Part shown: positions 1 to 10,653 of the stretch, in pieces
How positions within the stretch are numbered: position 1 is the stretch's first letter
Layout of the letters: every line of letters starts with the position of its first letter
From: Vandiemenella viatica
Lineage: Eukaryota > Arthropoda > Insecta > Orthoptera > Morabidae
NCBI GenBank assembly: GCA_031002005.1
Contig: CM061920.1
Coordinates: forward strand, 118,162,095 to 118,226,094
Reading direction: 5' to 3'
DNA: 64,000 bases
Program-made: the position numbers and the translations under genes
Notes under the pieces: model-generated
Told to the model about the DNA's origin: nothing
The model's database searches: none
Seen by the model: only the letters and a program-made list of their open reading frames with translations

Positions 1-160
1 CATGGCTCATTCTCATCGCTATCCACTGTTTCTCACTGTATTTGGAGACTTTAAGTGTTTTCTTAAGTGTTGACGCACATGTCTCGAGACTGACCAAACC
101 GTACTTGCGAAACACTTGACGGAAGCAAATAATTACAGAACAACCGCGTCCACAGTGGTA
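1..160. repeat. Unclassified dispersed repeat, copy 1
   Basis: This segment is repeated in the same orientation at 6894-7053. Shared blocks include 'cattctcatcgct', 'ctgtatttggaga', 'cagttgacggaagcat' (variant 'cacttgacggaagcaa') and 'attacagaacaac'. The copy may extend left of the window. I see no terminal repeats or coding potential, so the class is unknown. Confidence 0.6.
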
Positions 161-1361
161 CTCGGCTAGTCAAGATAGTAAATTCGCTATCACTCACTGT
201 AAGATTCTGTTATTTTATTAGATATCGGGGAAACTAGTAATTGCTGTGTCTAACGACACTAAACTGAACACAGTTGAATGATTAATTCGTAAAATTGTGG
301 TGAAAATGCCGCAGACACTGTTTCCGACACCGTTTAACTCTCTCGCTATAGAGTTTGAGTATCAATACAGCGCTGGAGAAACGTTCTCTGCAATCCCGCA
401 CGGTTCCTTAATTATAATTATCTATTTGTCGTGTACGGTCCATTATTACGTTTTATTTCCGACATCAATCTCATACAGTTTCACTATAACCTCGCTAAAA
501 CACTTTATCCTTGTCGAGAACTATTATCAGAACAGAACCAGCGTTGTATCTTCACTGAGGGGGAAGTCACAAAATGTGTAGTTTCCAGAAGAGGCGAAAA
601 TGAGACGAAATTTCATATAGTTTATAGAGTAGGCCTTCGATTTTCCGACTGAAGACATTTTTATAATGTGAGGTTCGAATAAATTTGAATACTAGAAATT
701 AAATAAGTTGGTTTCACTAAACAACGGCCTTTACTTCTTGATATGCCCTCTGCCATTATGTCTACTAACAAGGGTTGATATTAGGTGGTTTGCTATGAGC
801 CACCTTTAGGGCCTATATATTAACAAGAAATATTCTCTTCAACATTCCAGACTTTCAGTAAGCATGTCACTTTCTAAGATCGAGAAGGTTTATAGGATAC
901 AACTGGAAGCATAAATTAACAATCGTTCTTCCTACCGTGGATGATGGTGTATTTCAGCATTTGGAACAAACTGCTTTAATCGCTGATGCTAGTATCAAAT
1001 TTTAGCTAATATTTCTTACATATTACGCAACATTCCGAAATTAATAATAATAATAAAAAAGAATTCACTAGATGTTCACAAACCAATGCTAAATATTTAT
1101 TTCTGTCTCTTTTAACAGAAACTGGAGAATGAAAGCCTGGATAAACTCTGATCGCACGGATTAAGCGAATTCAACTGTGCATAAAGAAGGCTGCCACTGC
1201 GGCGACAATGCCTTCCTGATACAGGATTCTCGAGTACTCTGCAATGCTAGCGAATCTTTCTTCGTCCGTATATGATACCTGCATTTCCATTCGGCTTTCT
1301 GGCTGATATAGACAGACATTATGATTCCTTTCTTTTATTTTAAATTTCACTTCATATAATC
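161..1361. other. No recognisable gene
   Basis: AT-rich sequence with only short open frames that show no family motif or codon bias I can recognise. A short 'aataataataa' run lies near 1042. No splice-flanked exon is convincing. Confidence 0.4.
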
Positions 1362-1740
1362 TTTCGACGGAAGCTAATTGAAAAATTCACGACTGACGTA
1401 TTTCGGAATGACAGCCAACAAATATTGCTACCAGCAACATTCATATCTCGGAATGACCGCGAAAATAAGATGAGAGAAATCAGGGTCAGAACCGATTCAT
1501 TTCTGTACTCATTTTTCCCACGAGCGATTAGGGAATGGAATAGAAAGGATTTACCGGGAGAGTAAACTTAAAATCCGACAGGAGTAGCTTTCGATAAAGC
1601 ACTTCGGCCATCCTGATCTGGGTTTTCCATGGTTTCCCCAGATCGCTCCAGGCGAATGCTGGGATGGCTCCTCACAATAGCCCATGGGCGCCTCCTGCCA
1701 TATCCCGTATATCCCTTCCAAACTATCACCATTTTGGATA
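1362..1740 (+). mobile_element. LINE-B 3' end, left half (split by LINE-A)
   Basis: The segment matches the 3' part of the LINE-B copies at 8803-10246 (minus strand) and 19273-19722. It holds the last codons of the reverse transcriptase ORF, ending in a block like 'SFFPRAIREWNRKDLPG', followed by a 3'UTR. The UTR carries a hairpin-forming domain at 1615-1644 (GATCTGGG paired with CCCAGATC around ccatgg). The element is interrupted at 1740 by LINE-A and resumes at 4155. It is 5'-truncated and not functional. Confidence 0.8.
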
Positions 1741-4154
1741 CACACGGGAACAAAGATATGAAAATACCTTAATAAGGGAAGGAGGATTTACACAAGTGGT
1801 AGAGCAAAACACTAGGGGGCAAAATATTTTGGATATATTCCTAAGAAAGCCCGATGATAACCTCGTGGGGTGTCAAGTAACGGAAGGAATAAGTGATCAT
1901 GACGCAGTTCTGATGAATATTAGAGGATTCAGTGAACCAGCAGCAAAAACTGAAGAGGGAAATAGGTACTATTATAAAAAGGCACATATTTCAAATTTGA
2001 AGAGATATTTCAGAGAACGTTTCAGCAAATGGAAGGAAGGCACAAGTACAGTAGAGTCAAGGTGGGAAGAGTTCAAGGAGATAATAAGAAAGGGGGAAGA
2101 AAAATTCATTCCAAAGCAGAATATAAAGAGAAGTAGAGAACCTGTGTACTATAATAGGGAAGTGAGAAAGTTAAAGAGGTTGGTACGAAGAGAACAGAGT
2201 TAAGAGACAGGAGGGTAGTAGATCATATTTGAAACAACTAAACAAGGACTTAATAACAGCAAAGAAAGTGGCTAAAGATGGGTTTATGAAGAGTATTGTC
2301 AGTGCAGGAGGACCACTGACTGATGCATCTAGAAATTTCTATGGCTATAACAGGAAACTGAGGGGAAGGGAGGGTGTAGAGACGCTGATAGATAAGGATG
2401 GAGAAGTAGTTACTGAGGATTTGAAAAAGGCAGAGATTTTAAGTAACTTGTTTAGTGAGAGCATTAGGGACAATGCATCAGAATGGGAAGGTCTAATTCG
2501 GAGAACGAGCTTAACAATACGATTAGAAATGAAGATATTAAATAGTTTGAAATTCATCCTGAAGAAATCATGAAGGAAATAAGCAAGCTGAAAAAACATA
2601 AGGGGGCTGGTGCAGATAATATTACTACAGATATCTTAAAGATAGTCGGATGTGACATTGTACCTTATCTTGAAATATTATTTAAATTGAGTCTGGATAC
2701 TTGCTGCTTACCACAAGACTGGAAAAGTGTGATAGTAGTACCGGTACATAAAGAAGGGGTGAGAAATAGAGTCGAAAATTACAGGCCAATCAGTTTGACT
2801 TCAGTGGTAGGTAAATTAATGGAAAGATTGATATGCAGCCACATCAGAAATGTATGTGAGGAACGTAAGTGGTTTTCAAGTAGGCAACATGGGTTCAGGC
2901 AAGGATATTCATGCGAATCTCAGTTGGTGGGATATATGCAAGATATTTCAGATGAAATGGATAAGGGAGGCCAAACTGATAGTATAGCACTAGATCTTTC
3001 AAAGGCGTTTGACAGAGTAAGCCACAAAATGGTAGTAAATAAGGTAAAAACTATTGTAGTGGATTAGAAAGTGATTTGCTGGAGAGAAGAATTTTTAAAA
3101 GGTAGAAAACAGAAAGTTAGTGTGGGAAATGCGGTATCAAAGGAAGTGGAAGTAAAAATGGGAGTGCCGCAGGGTAGCGTATTGGGACCATTGCTATTCA
3201 TTATTCTAATGAATAATTGTGTTGATGGTTTACTATCTGAAATTAGATTGTTTGCAGATGACATAATGCTGTATAAAAGGATCAAAACGATAGAGGATTG
3301 TAAACAGTTGCAGGGTGATCTGGACAGGATATCTAGTTGGGTTGGTAAACATGGGATGAAGATAAATTCAAAGAAGAGTCAGCTAATTAGATACACAAAT
3401 AAAAAACAAAAGGTTAATTATGAATATAAGGTGGGGAAAGAATTGCTTGCTGAAGACTTGAAATGTAAATATCTTGGTATTACATTTGGTAACAAGTTTA
3501 ACTGGGCAGGGCACATTGGACAGGTGGTAGGAAAAGGTTTAAAAATTCTGCACTTGTTGGAGAGAGTGATGAGGGGATGCACGAGACAAGTAAAGGAATT
3601 GGGTTACAAAACTTTGGTAAGACCATTGCTCGAATATGGTAGTGTAGTATGGGACCCACATTTTGAGTATCAAATGCAGGAGTTGGAGAAGGTGCAAAGA
3701 AGGGCTGCTAGATTTGTTTCTGGAAATTATCGCAGAATGCAATCAGTGACAGATATGATAAAGGAGCTGGAATGGGATTCATTGCATGACAGGAGGAGGA
3801 TGAGGAGGGTAATGGGAGTGTACAGTGCGTATACTGGCGATGAGGCATGGAAAGATATTGCCGTAGGTATGAAAAGTAGTTCATGGAAGGGAAAAGATGA
3901 CCATGACCATAAGCTGGCAATCGATTTCAGGCACAAGGGTCTGGAAAGATTTTCTTTTTTAGGTAAGGGTGTCAGGGATTGGAATGAGTTACCAAGGGGA
4001 ATGATGAATAACCTACCGAAAACGTTAAAAGAATTTAAAGTTAAAATTTGTAGAGGGCAAATGTAGGTGAGTGTAGGATAGGGGGAAGTTGGGTGTGTAG
4101 GGAAATTGCCACCGGAGCCTGTGCTCCATTGCCATTAAATTAAATTTAAAAAAA
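1741..4154 (+). mobile_element. LINE-A, CR1/L2-like non-LTR retrotransposon, copy 1
   Basis: 5'-truncated, degenerate element encoding the C-terminus of an apurinic-type endonuclease ('GISDHDAV' near 1890) and a reverse transcriptase. RT motifs include 'NYRPISLTSVVGKLMERLI' (2776-2832), 'DLSKAFDRVSH' (2992-3024), 'GVPQGSVLGPLLFIILMN' (3160-3213) and the catalytic 'FADD' (3250-3261). The ORF is broken by frameshifts near 2200 and 2560 and a TAG at 3065-3067, where the related copy at 21688-23597 reads AAG. No RNase H follows. The ORF ends at 4066 after 'LPKTLKEFKVKICRGQM', and the 3' end is an A/T-rich 'attaaatt' tail. The tail type and lack of RNase H suggest the CR1/L2 group; the clade is inferred. 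The element sits inside LINE-B: flanking LINE-B sequence is continuous across the insertion. Confidence 0.85.
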
Positions 4155-4217
4155 GTTGCAATGCACCCTCCGTCACACATTTTTAGTGAATAGCGGAGTA
4201 TTAATAATAATAATAAT
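4155..4217 (+). mobile_element. LINE-B 3' tail, right half
   Basis: The sequence 'gcaatgcaccctc', 'ttttagtgaat' and 'gcggagta' followed by (taa)n matches the extreme 3' end of LINE-B seen on the minus strand at 8803-8870. It continues the copy interrupted at 1740. The short tandem (taa)n tail replaces a poly(A), as in CR1/L2-type LINEs. Confidence 0.75.
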
Positions 4218-5017
4218 CTCCTCTCAGTCACTTGAAATTAATATTTTAGCAATAAATCGGTACATCTTGACAAAAGCCGTTTATTTGTGGCGTTGTAGGT
4301 TCACGGATTCAGAAGTTGCACTACACGAGATTTTACATACCCGCCAAAGCGAACTCTAGGTTGGTACGAGGCTTTCTCTCCCACGTGCCAAACGACACCG
4401 CCCGCTCCAAGAGTAACAAATCCTTTGATCATTTGGCTATAGCGTCGCTTAATTGAATTTTGAATGTTGAACGATAAATTTCAGAGTTGCAATTTCAAGC
4501 TGTTTTACCTGATTTTACTATTAAATTATATTTTTACGGTGCCCTATATTATGTGACCGAATTCTAAAGATCATCCACGTGAAACATTCTTTAAACATAA
4601 TGTTACAATGTCAACAACGAATAAATGGGTATCGACATAAATTTTTCACCATTTCTATCTTTTACAGGCAGCAATAGAATTAACTGAAAATATAAAATAC
4701 AGTTTTTAAAGCAAGCTATGGTGTAAAGCTTTTACCATGATAATGCAGTTTAGTTGCTACTCAAGAATATAAAATTGAAATCGGAACATTAGGGCGAAGT
4801 TGCAGTTCCGCGAGAGTCAGAAATTTTTTTATCAGTTAGTAATAACAATATGCTGTTAATTGTGGAAAATTTTGCTAGGTTTACCACCGTTATTCCAGTC
4901 TACCACGCAGCGCCACCAAAAACAGAAACTCATTCCCCATTCATTCAACAAGATTCCACACAAAACTCCCTCACGCACAGACATTTATATCACCTGGAAA
5001 ACTGTTTCGGTTGAATG
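4218..5017. other. No recognisable gene
   Basis: AT-rich stretch with no family motif, terminal repeat or convincing exon. A slightly more GC-rich patch lies near 4370-4430. Confidence 0.4.
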
Positions 5018-5225
5018 CTAGATCGCGATACCGCTACATCAATTTTCCGCCACAAGGAAAATAATGAAGCTATTAAAGAATTATCCATATGTCTTTTATA
5101 AAAATTTTCTGGTGGTCCAGGACGCATTTCAACTTAACGCGACAGCCAGGAAGAAAACAAAATAGTTTAGTTTGATTTAATCGCTGTACTGACAGCAAAG
5201 TTGTTGTAGCGGTATCGCGATCTAG
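5018..5225. mobile_element. MITE with perfect 20-bp inverted ends
   Basis: The left end 'ctagatcgcgataccgctac' (5018-5037) is the exact reverse complement of 5206-5225. If the outermost c/g is flanking, the element is bounded by TA at both sides, like Tc1/mariner superfamily insertions. The interior is about 170 bases, AT-rich and non-coding. The intact inverted ends suggest a relatively recent insertion. Confidence 0.7.
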
Positions 5226-5774
5226 AGTTAAACCACTGTTTCTAGAGATGTCCGAACAAGAGTCTGGTGAACACAATTGCTGCAGATTCTATTGTAAACC
5301 AAATCAAAGAAACAAAAGTTGGAGCAATTTGTCTTCTCCAGAAGCACCACACCATCAAAATGCTGATCTAACTGTAGACAGTTATGGTTCTGGTAAGAGA
5401 GAGCACACTCTGGAGGTGGTGGGAGCGATCGCGCGACGAGGCGGTAGCGTTTGCCCACCTAGGCTCCAGTCGGCCGGCAGCAGAGGCAGCTCGCGAGTCG
5501 GTCCCGCGGAGAAGACTGCGCCAGGAATAGCAGGCCTGCTCCTGCACGGCACCGCTCACGCCCTCTCAGTCCACACTCACACCCCAAACACCCAGCTCGT
5601 CTCAGCGACTGAGCGGTTACGGAATTTTTCATTAACTACTTCCTCCCTTCCTTCGCCGGTGAAGTCTTTCTACGGATTCGTAAGATAAAACTGCGTACAG
5701 CAACTGTACAGCCATTCAAGAGAGACAGACCCCGGAATGGGCAAGACATGCTTAAATCATCCAGTAGAATCCAC
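5226..5774. other. GC-richer non-coding stretch
   Basis: The segment 5400-5620 is clearly more GC-rich than its surroundings and is open in one frame from 5248 to 5688. The predicted protein is low-complexity (Gly/Ser/Arg/Pro/Thr) with no domain I recognise. It could be part of an exon or an LTR-like regulatory sequence, but neither can be shown. Confidence 0.25.
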
Positions 5775-5845
5775 TGCGAGCGGCTTAGTGGTGTATCGCG
5801 CTGGACTTGTTCCAACAGACGCCACTTCGATTCCGTCGTGACGAA
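5775..5845 (+). repeat. tRNA-like SINE head or tRNA pseudogene
   Basis: The bases 'ggcttagtggtgtatcgcg' resemble an A box and 'cacttcgattccg' a B box of a tRNA promoter at plausible spacing. The stems do not pair well enough for a functional tRNA, so a SINE head is likelier. Confidence 0.35.
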
Positions 5846-6560
5846 TATGTACGAGTATATAGTTTCTGTTGCGATTTTGTGCAAAGGATGACAGCTACAC
5901 TTGTTTGTGTAAATTACTCAAAATTAACAGAACTTTCAATGAAACAGAAATATGTGGCAAGCAACCGCAAACTATAAACTTATTCTCGCTACTTACAAAC
6001 TACTACATTAGCTGTAAATATTTTTTTTTCTATTTGTTGTTTAAATCTATACGTTGATATTGATCTAAAACTTGATCACAACTTTGAGGGCCGGTAGCAT
6101 CTGTGTTTTCCAGGAAATATGTTAGTTCTCTACGTGATGAATACCCGCTGGGGTAGAAAAACTTTTTTGACCCCCTTCTTTGGTACCAAACTAAAATTTA
6201 ACTAAAGAAAAATAGGGCACTCGTTTTCGTGTGAACGAAACACGCATGTGCAGATTTGAAATTTGAATCTTATTCGTTTTTGAGTAAGCTCTGTGGCATA
6301 CGGTGAACCGACAAACACAAGACTCGGTTTCCGTTTGAACACGGAACCCTAACAATACACTGTGTTCCCGACATTTACGCAGAGAGTAAATCTTGGGGAC
6401 GGTGTTCTTACTAGGGAGACACGTTTGATGCCGTCGGAATAAAAATTCGACACTGTAAAAATTAAATATGAGATCGGGTATTGCGGCACATTAGTTTGGA
6501 TGTGTCTACGTGGCTCCGAGTAGGAATATCATTTTTTTTCTTTTTTGTCCCTACTAAAAG
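5846..6560. other. No recognisable gene
   Basis: AT-rich, with T-tracts near 6020 and 6530. No ORF with recognisable homology and no terminal repeats found. Confidence 0.35.
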
Positions 6561-6818
6561 GGATCTTTTTATTGCGTGGGGCTTGGCGCCTAGCCGACGT
6601 CGAGGTCAGTAGAGGCAGGAAAGGGCTGAGGACAGGAAACTGGGACGGGAAATTCGGACATGACTTTTTTGAATCAATGATTCTGGCATTCACCTGGAGT
6701 GATTTGGGGTAACCATGGAGAACCCCAAATCTGGATGGCAGAACGGGAATTCGAACCCACGTTCTGCCGAATGCGAGGCCAAAACGTTAACCGTTCCACC
6801 ACCACGCTCGGTAACAGC
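6561..6818 (-). mobile_element. SINE-P copy 1 (tRNA-derived, central hairpin domain)
   Basis: Read on the minus strand, a tRNA-like head (A box around 'ggtggtggaacgg', B box 'gggttcgaattcc' at about 6752) is followed by the central domain and a 3' part containing 'cctcgacgtcgg'. In the central domain, GATTTGGGG (6701-6709 on the plus strand) pairs perfectly with CCCCAAATC (6723-6731) around ccatgg. This domain recurs in LINE-B 3'UTRs in the window. Confidence 0.75.
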
Positions 6819-6893
6819 CATATTAAATAAAATTACCAACATATGCATCTGTCAAACACTTAAACCGTACCAGGTGACTGTATATATTTCTCG

Positions 6894-7053
6894 CATGGCC
6901 CATTCTCATCGCTGTCTACTGCTTCTCTCTGTATTTGGAGATTATATGAATTTTCTAAATCAAAGTGGCACACATCTTGCGAGATTGAACAAATCGCTGT
7001 TGCGAAACAGTTGACGGAAGCATATTAATTACAGAACAACTGCGACCACAATG
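6894..7053. repeat. Unclassified dispersed repeat, copy 2
   Basis: Direct-orientation copy of the segment at 1-160, with several substitutions and small indels. A SINE-P copy begins at its right edge. Class unknown. Confidence 0.6.
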
Positions 7054-7268
7054 CGGTAACGCTCTGTGCTTGCACTCGGGAGCACGCGGGTTCGAATCTC
7101 CGTCAGGCCATTCACATTTGGTTTGCTATCGTTTCCCAAAATATTTGCACACGAATGTGATTCCTCTGAAAGGCCATGACCAAATTCCTTCACGTTCCTC
7201 GTCTCCCGTCCTTTTTCGCCTCTAATGACCTTGACGTCAAAGAAACGTAAACCCGTTAAAAAAAATCT
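7050..7268 (+). mobile_element. SINE-P copy 2
   Basis: The tRNA-like head contains B box 'cgggttcgaatctcc' near 7088. A decayed version of the shared central domain follows ('aggccattcacatttgg', 'cctctgaaaggccatgacc'), then the 3' part 'tctaatgaccttgacgtc' and an A-rich tail at 7259-7268. The hairpin stem is degraded here. Confidence 0.7.
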
Positions 7269-7929
7269 TGATTTACAAAAGTAGATGTATAGTGAAATAA
7301 CTACCAAACAGATGTTCTTAATTAATGCAATAAGTTATTATTACCCTCTATGTTGCTCCATTAATAGCCATCCTATAAAGTGTAAATTAACATGTTGACA
7401 AACCAAAGCTGATTGAGGGGCGGGTAGAAATTGGAGAAGATGACTTTTTTAGAATACACGACTTTTTTATATACACCTCTTGGAGAGTATAAATTTGCAG
7501 AAAATAAATTTTGCAGGTGGCGCAAGAATCGCGTCAAAATGGAATAAATTGGCTGATGGTTATCACTACTGTCAACAGGACTCGTGAATTTTCTCTGAAT
7601 CGTTTACTAACGTGATGGTGGCCACCAGACGAGAATTAATTGTCTTTGGACGCAGAATGATAGTTGGAGCCCGACGCGCGGAGCATAGAGTTTTGGGAGG
7701 GACTGAAAATATTGGATTCAAAGCCCCCACAGCATAAAGGTTGTGCTGATATGTACGGTATTATCTCCGAAACGAGACAGCGCTGTGGCTTGTCTCATTT
7801 GTTGTTTGCTGTAATCGATGAGTAGGTACTTCAAAAAGATACTTCGTGGAAATGAGGGATATACTCTCGATAAGTGTTTGCGTGGCTCGTATGATAATAT
7901 TTCAGGGGATACGGCAGCATTTATTGTAC
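7269..7929. other. No recognisable gene
   Basis: AT-rich sequence without a recognisable ORF, repeat ends or exon. Confidence 0.35.
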
Positions 7930-8100
7930 TGAGCTATACGGCTAGTCCATGTCGAGGTCATTAGCAACGGGAACGGGGAATTCGGACATGGCCCTTTAAA
8001 GAAACCATCCCGGCATTCATCTGGAGTGATTTTGGAATATCATAGAAATCCGATATCTGGATGGCCGGACGTCCTACTGAATGCCAAACAAGAGCATTAA
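7930..8100 (-). mobile_element. SINE-P copy 3, head lost
   Basis: The signatures 'ccatgtcgaggtcattag', 'aaccatcccggcattc' and 'ctggatggccgga' mark the 3' part and central domain in minus orientation. The tRNA-like head is not recognisable. The hairpin stem is decayed. Confidence 0.65.
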
Positions 8101-8150
8101 TGCTGACGTGGCAGCAGTATACCCACTACTATTCAATTACTCACAGCACA

Positions 8151-8400
8151 GCAAGAGGGCTCGCGAACGCATAGATTGGATGACTGGATGAATGCACAAT
8201 GATTCACGTTTCCAGTCTATTCGAAAGTGGTGCCCCCATGCGGCGATGGATACAACCTATCAGCAAGGCACTTGCAGCATCGTGGTGGTTTTAATGGAGT
8301 GAGACGTGTTTACCTGTTATGAATTGAGTCCTCTGGTCAATTGGATCCGGTCCATCACATGACATCACCATTTTTGGCTGCTTGGTGACTGTTTTCATTT
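8151..8400 (+). pseudogene. Tc1-like transposase fragment
   Basis: In broken frames the sequence reads like the catalytic region of a Tc1 transposase: 'RERIDWMTG' followed by a block similar to 'VHVSSLFESGAPMRRWIQ' and 'VFTCYELSPLVNW'. Indels break it and both ends of the element are missing. It belongs to a different subfamily from the Tc1 copy at 18695-21000. Confidence 0.5.
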
Positions 8401-8802
8401 AGAACTTTCATAATGCTGAAGTACCAAACCTCTACTTTAGATATACGTTAGAGTTAAAGTGATATGTAGTTACTGAAATGTGTTCTAGTTCCATCGTTCG
8501 AAACAGAAGTTACCTGCGTGGTTTCCCAAACGGAAGGTATATATATTACGTCTTTATATTCTAACAATTTGCGGTATATGCCAGTCAAGAGATTATGATT
8601 TCAGTCCCACACGAGAATATGTTTACTAGGCAACCAACGTGAAACAGCGCTTTCCACTATTTCATAATCTTAAATTGCTTCACAACATCTGCAGAGTTTG
8701 CCGGCCTCGATAGCGATCTTCTGAAGAAGATATAATAGGTATTTCCAAAGTAGGTAAATTCTTAACAGATAGAAGCTGCGCGTCAGACATAAAGAAGTTC
8801 TA
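8401..8802. other. No recognisable gene
   Basis: Non-coding sequence to the left of the LINE-B insertion. The bases 'agttcta' at 8796-8802 form the target duplication of that LINE. Confidence 0.4.
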
Positions 8803-10246
8803 CTATTACTATTACTCCGCGATTCACTAAAAGTGTGTGGCAGAGGGTGCATTGCACCTATCCGGGAAGGTAATGGTTTGGAAGGGACATACGAGATATG
8901 GCAGGAGGCGCCCATGGGCTATTGTGAGGAACCATCCCAGCATTCGCATGGAGCGATCTGGGGAAACAATGGAAAACCCAGATCAGGATGGCCGGAGTAC
9001 TTTATCGAAAGCTACTCCTGTCGGATTTTATGTTTAGTCGCCCGGTAAATCCTTTCTATTCCACTCCCTAATCGCTCGTGGAAAAAATGAGTACAGAAAT
9101 GAATCGGTTCTGGCCCTGATTTCTCTTATCTTGTTTTCGCGGTCATTCCGGGATATGAATGTTGCTGGTAGCAATATTTGTTTACTGTCATTCCGAAATA
9201 CGTCAGTCGAGAATTTTTCAATTAGCTTCCGTCGAGAGCAACGCCTTCGGTGTTCCAGGTCTTCCCAACCTAACTCCTTCAACATCGCACTTACGCTTTC
9301 CCTCCAACTATATATACCTGTCACGAATCGGGCGGCTCTTCTTTGGACCACCTCTAATGCCTCCATTAATCCTTTTGATGGGGACCCCATACAGAGCAAC
9401 AATATTCTAAGTGAGGCCGCACTAGTGACTTGTATGCAATCGATTTAACGTCCGGAGTGCATTGTTTTAAATTACGACCTAGAAATCGAAGCATACGATT
9501 TGCTTTCCCAATTACATTCTCGATATGCTCATTCCATGACAAATTATTACGAATTGTTACCCCTAGGTATTTAGCGGAATCTACCGTTCTAAGGACAGTG
9601 CCATTAATAGTATATTCAAAGCTAAATGGTGTCACCTTTTTACTTACATGCATTACTTGGCACTTTTTAGCGTTTAACTCCAACTGCCAATCTTTAAACC
9701 ACGCAATTATTTTCATAATATCGTCTTGTAACAAAGCGCAGTCGTCCTGGGTTGTGATTTCACGATAAATAATATCATCATCGGCAAATAATCTTTTCAT
9801 CCCCCTTATTATGTCGCACAAATCATTAATGTATATGAGAAACAACAGACGCCATATCACGCTTCCCTGAGGAACCCCGGACCTCACTTCAGTAAGTGAT
9901 GAACGCTCACCGTCGAGAACTACACGCTGTGTTCTGCCCTCCAGAAAGTCTACAACCCAGTCGCATATTTGTCTAGATATGCCGTAGCCACGAAGTTTCC
10001 TAAGTAACCTAGTGTGAGGCACAGTGTCGAAAGCTTTTTTAAAGTCTAATAGAACTAAATCAACCTGGGATTGCTCATCTATAATACGGCTCAAGTCGTG
10101 AATTAAAAGAGCAAGTTGTGTTTCGCAGCATCGGCCTTTTCTGAATTCATGTTGAGTTGGGTTTAAAAGCTCACCTTCATCCAAAAACCGCATGACATTT
10201 GAATAGATGATGTGTTCTAAAATCCTGCAAAATATTGAGGTTAACG
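8803..10246 (-). mobile_element. LINE-B, CR1/L2-like retrotransposon, 5'-truncated
   Basis: Minus-strand insertion flanked by 'agttcta' at 8796-8802 and 10247-10253. It encodes the reverse transcriptase from the 'SLTSIF' region to the C-terminus: 'LLDFKKAFDTVPH', 'SGVPQGSVIWRLLFLIYIN' (usual LGP altered to IWR) and catalytic 'FADD'. One frameshift near 9380-9400 separates two open pieces (9366-10193 and 9034-9402). The ORF ends with 'SFFPRAIREWNRKDLPGD'. The 3'UTR (about 8830-9030) carries the hairpin domain shared with SINE-P (stem GATCTGGG 8955-8962 with CCCAGATC 8977-8984). The tail is (taatag)n. No RNase H is present. The single frameshift and clear duplication suggest moderate age. Confidence 0.85.
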
Positions 10247-10653
10247 AGTTCTATTCAGAGGGTTACTGCAACCCAGTAAAGCCGTATTTTACGATCCTCC
10301 GTAATGGACGAGCAAACTATCACAGGACGCACGTAATATTCGGTAGTTCTCTGGGCGACTAGCAGTCTCCTTCAACAGTGTTAGCTGGTGCGCTATGGTC
10401 TAGGTTTCTGTACAGTGGGAGCGGTATGTGCCCCCCCCCCCCCCCCCGTGTCATTGTTTTTGTGTCAAGTGACCGAATATACATCGAAACTGATCCACGG
10501 CGTTTGAAACCTAGAGTCATAAATGCATATGAGCATCCCTTCATTTAGCCAGTATCGTGATTTTGCGAGATCTAGAATTGAAATTTTCCACCACATAAAT
10601 CTTTCAGTACTTGTTTGGTAGAATGCTATGCCAATAGCAGGAACAGAAAGTTA
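10247..10653. other. No recognisable gene; poly-C run
   Basis: Contains a C tract of about 17 bases at 10431-10447. No coding evidence. TTA at 10651-10653 is the target duplication of the next element. Confidence 0.35.

Noticed and set aside
297..652. Two overlapping short open frames near the left edge
   Set aside because: No recognisable motif, overlapping frames and AT-rich composition; likely chance.
5248..5688. 146-codon open frame in a GC-richer stretch
   Set aside because: Low-complexity translation with no domain; the openness follows from high GC. Kept only as a note.
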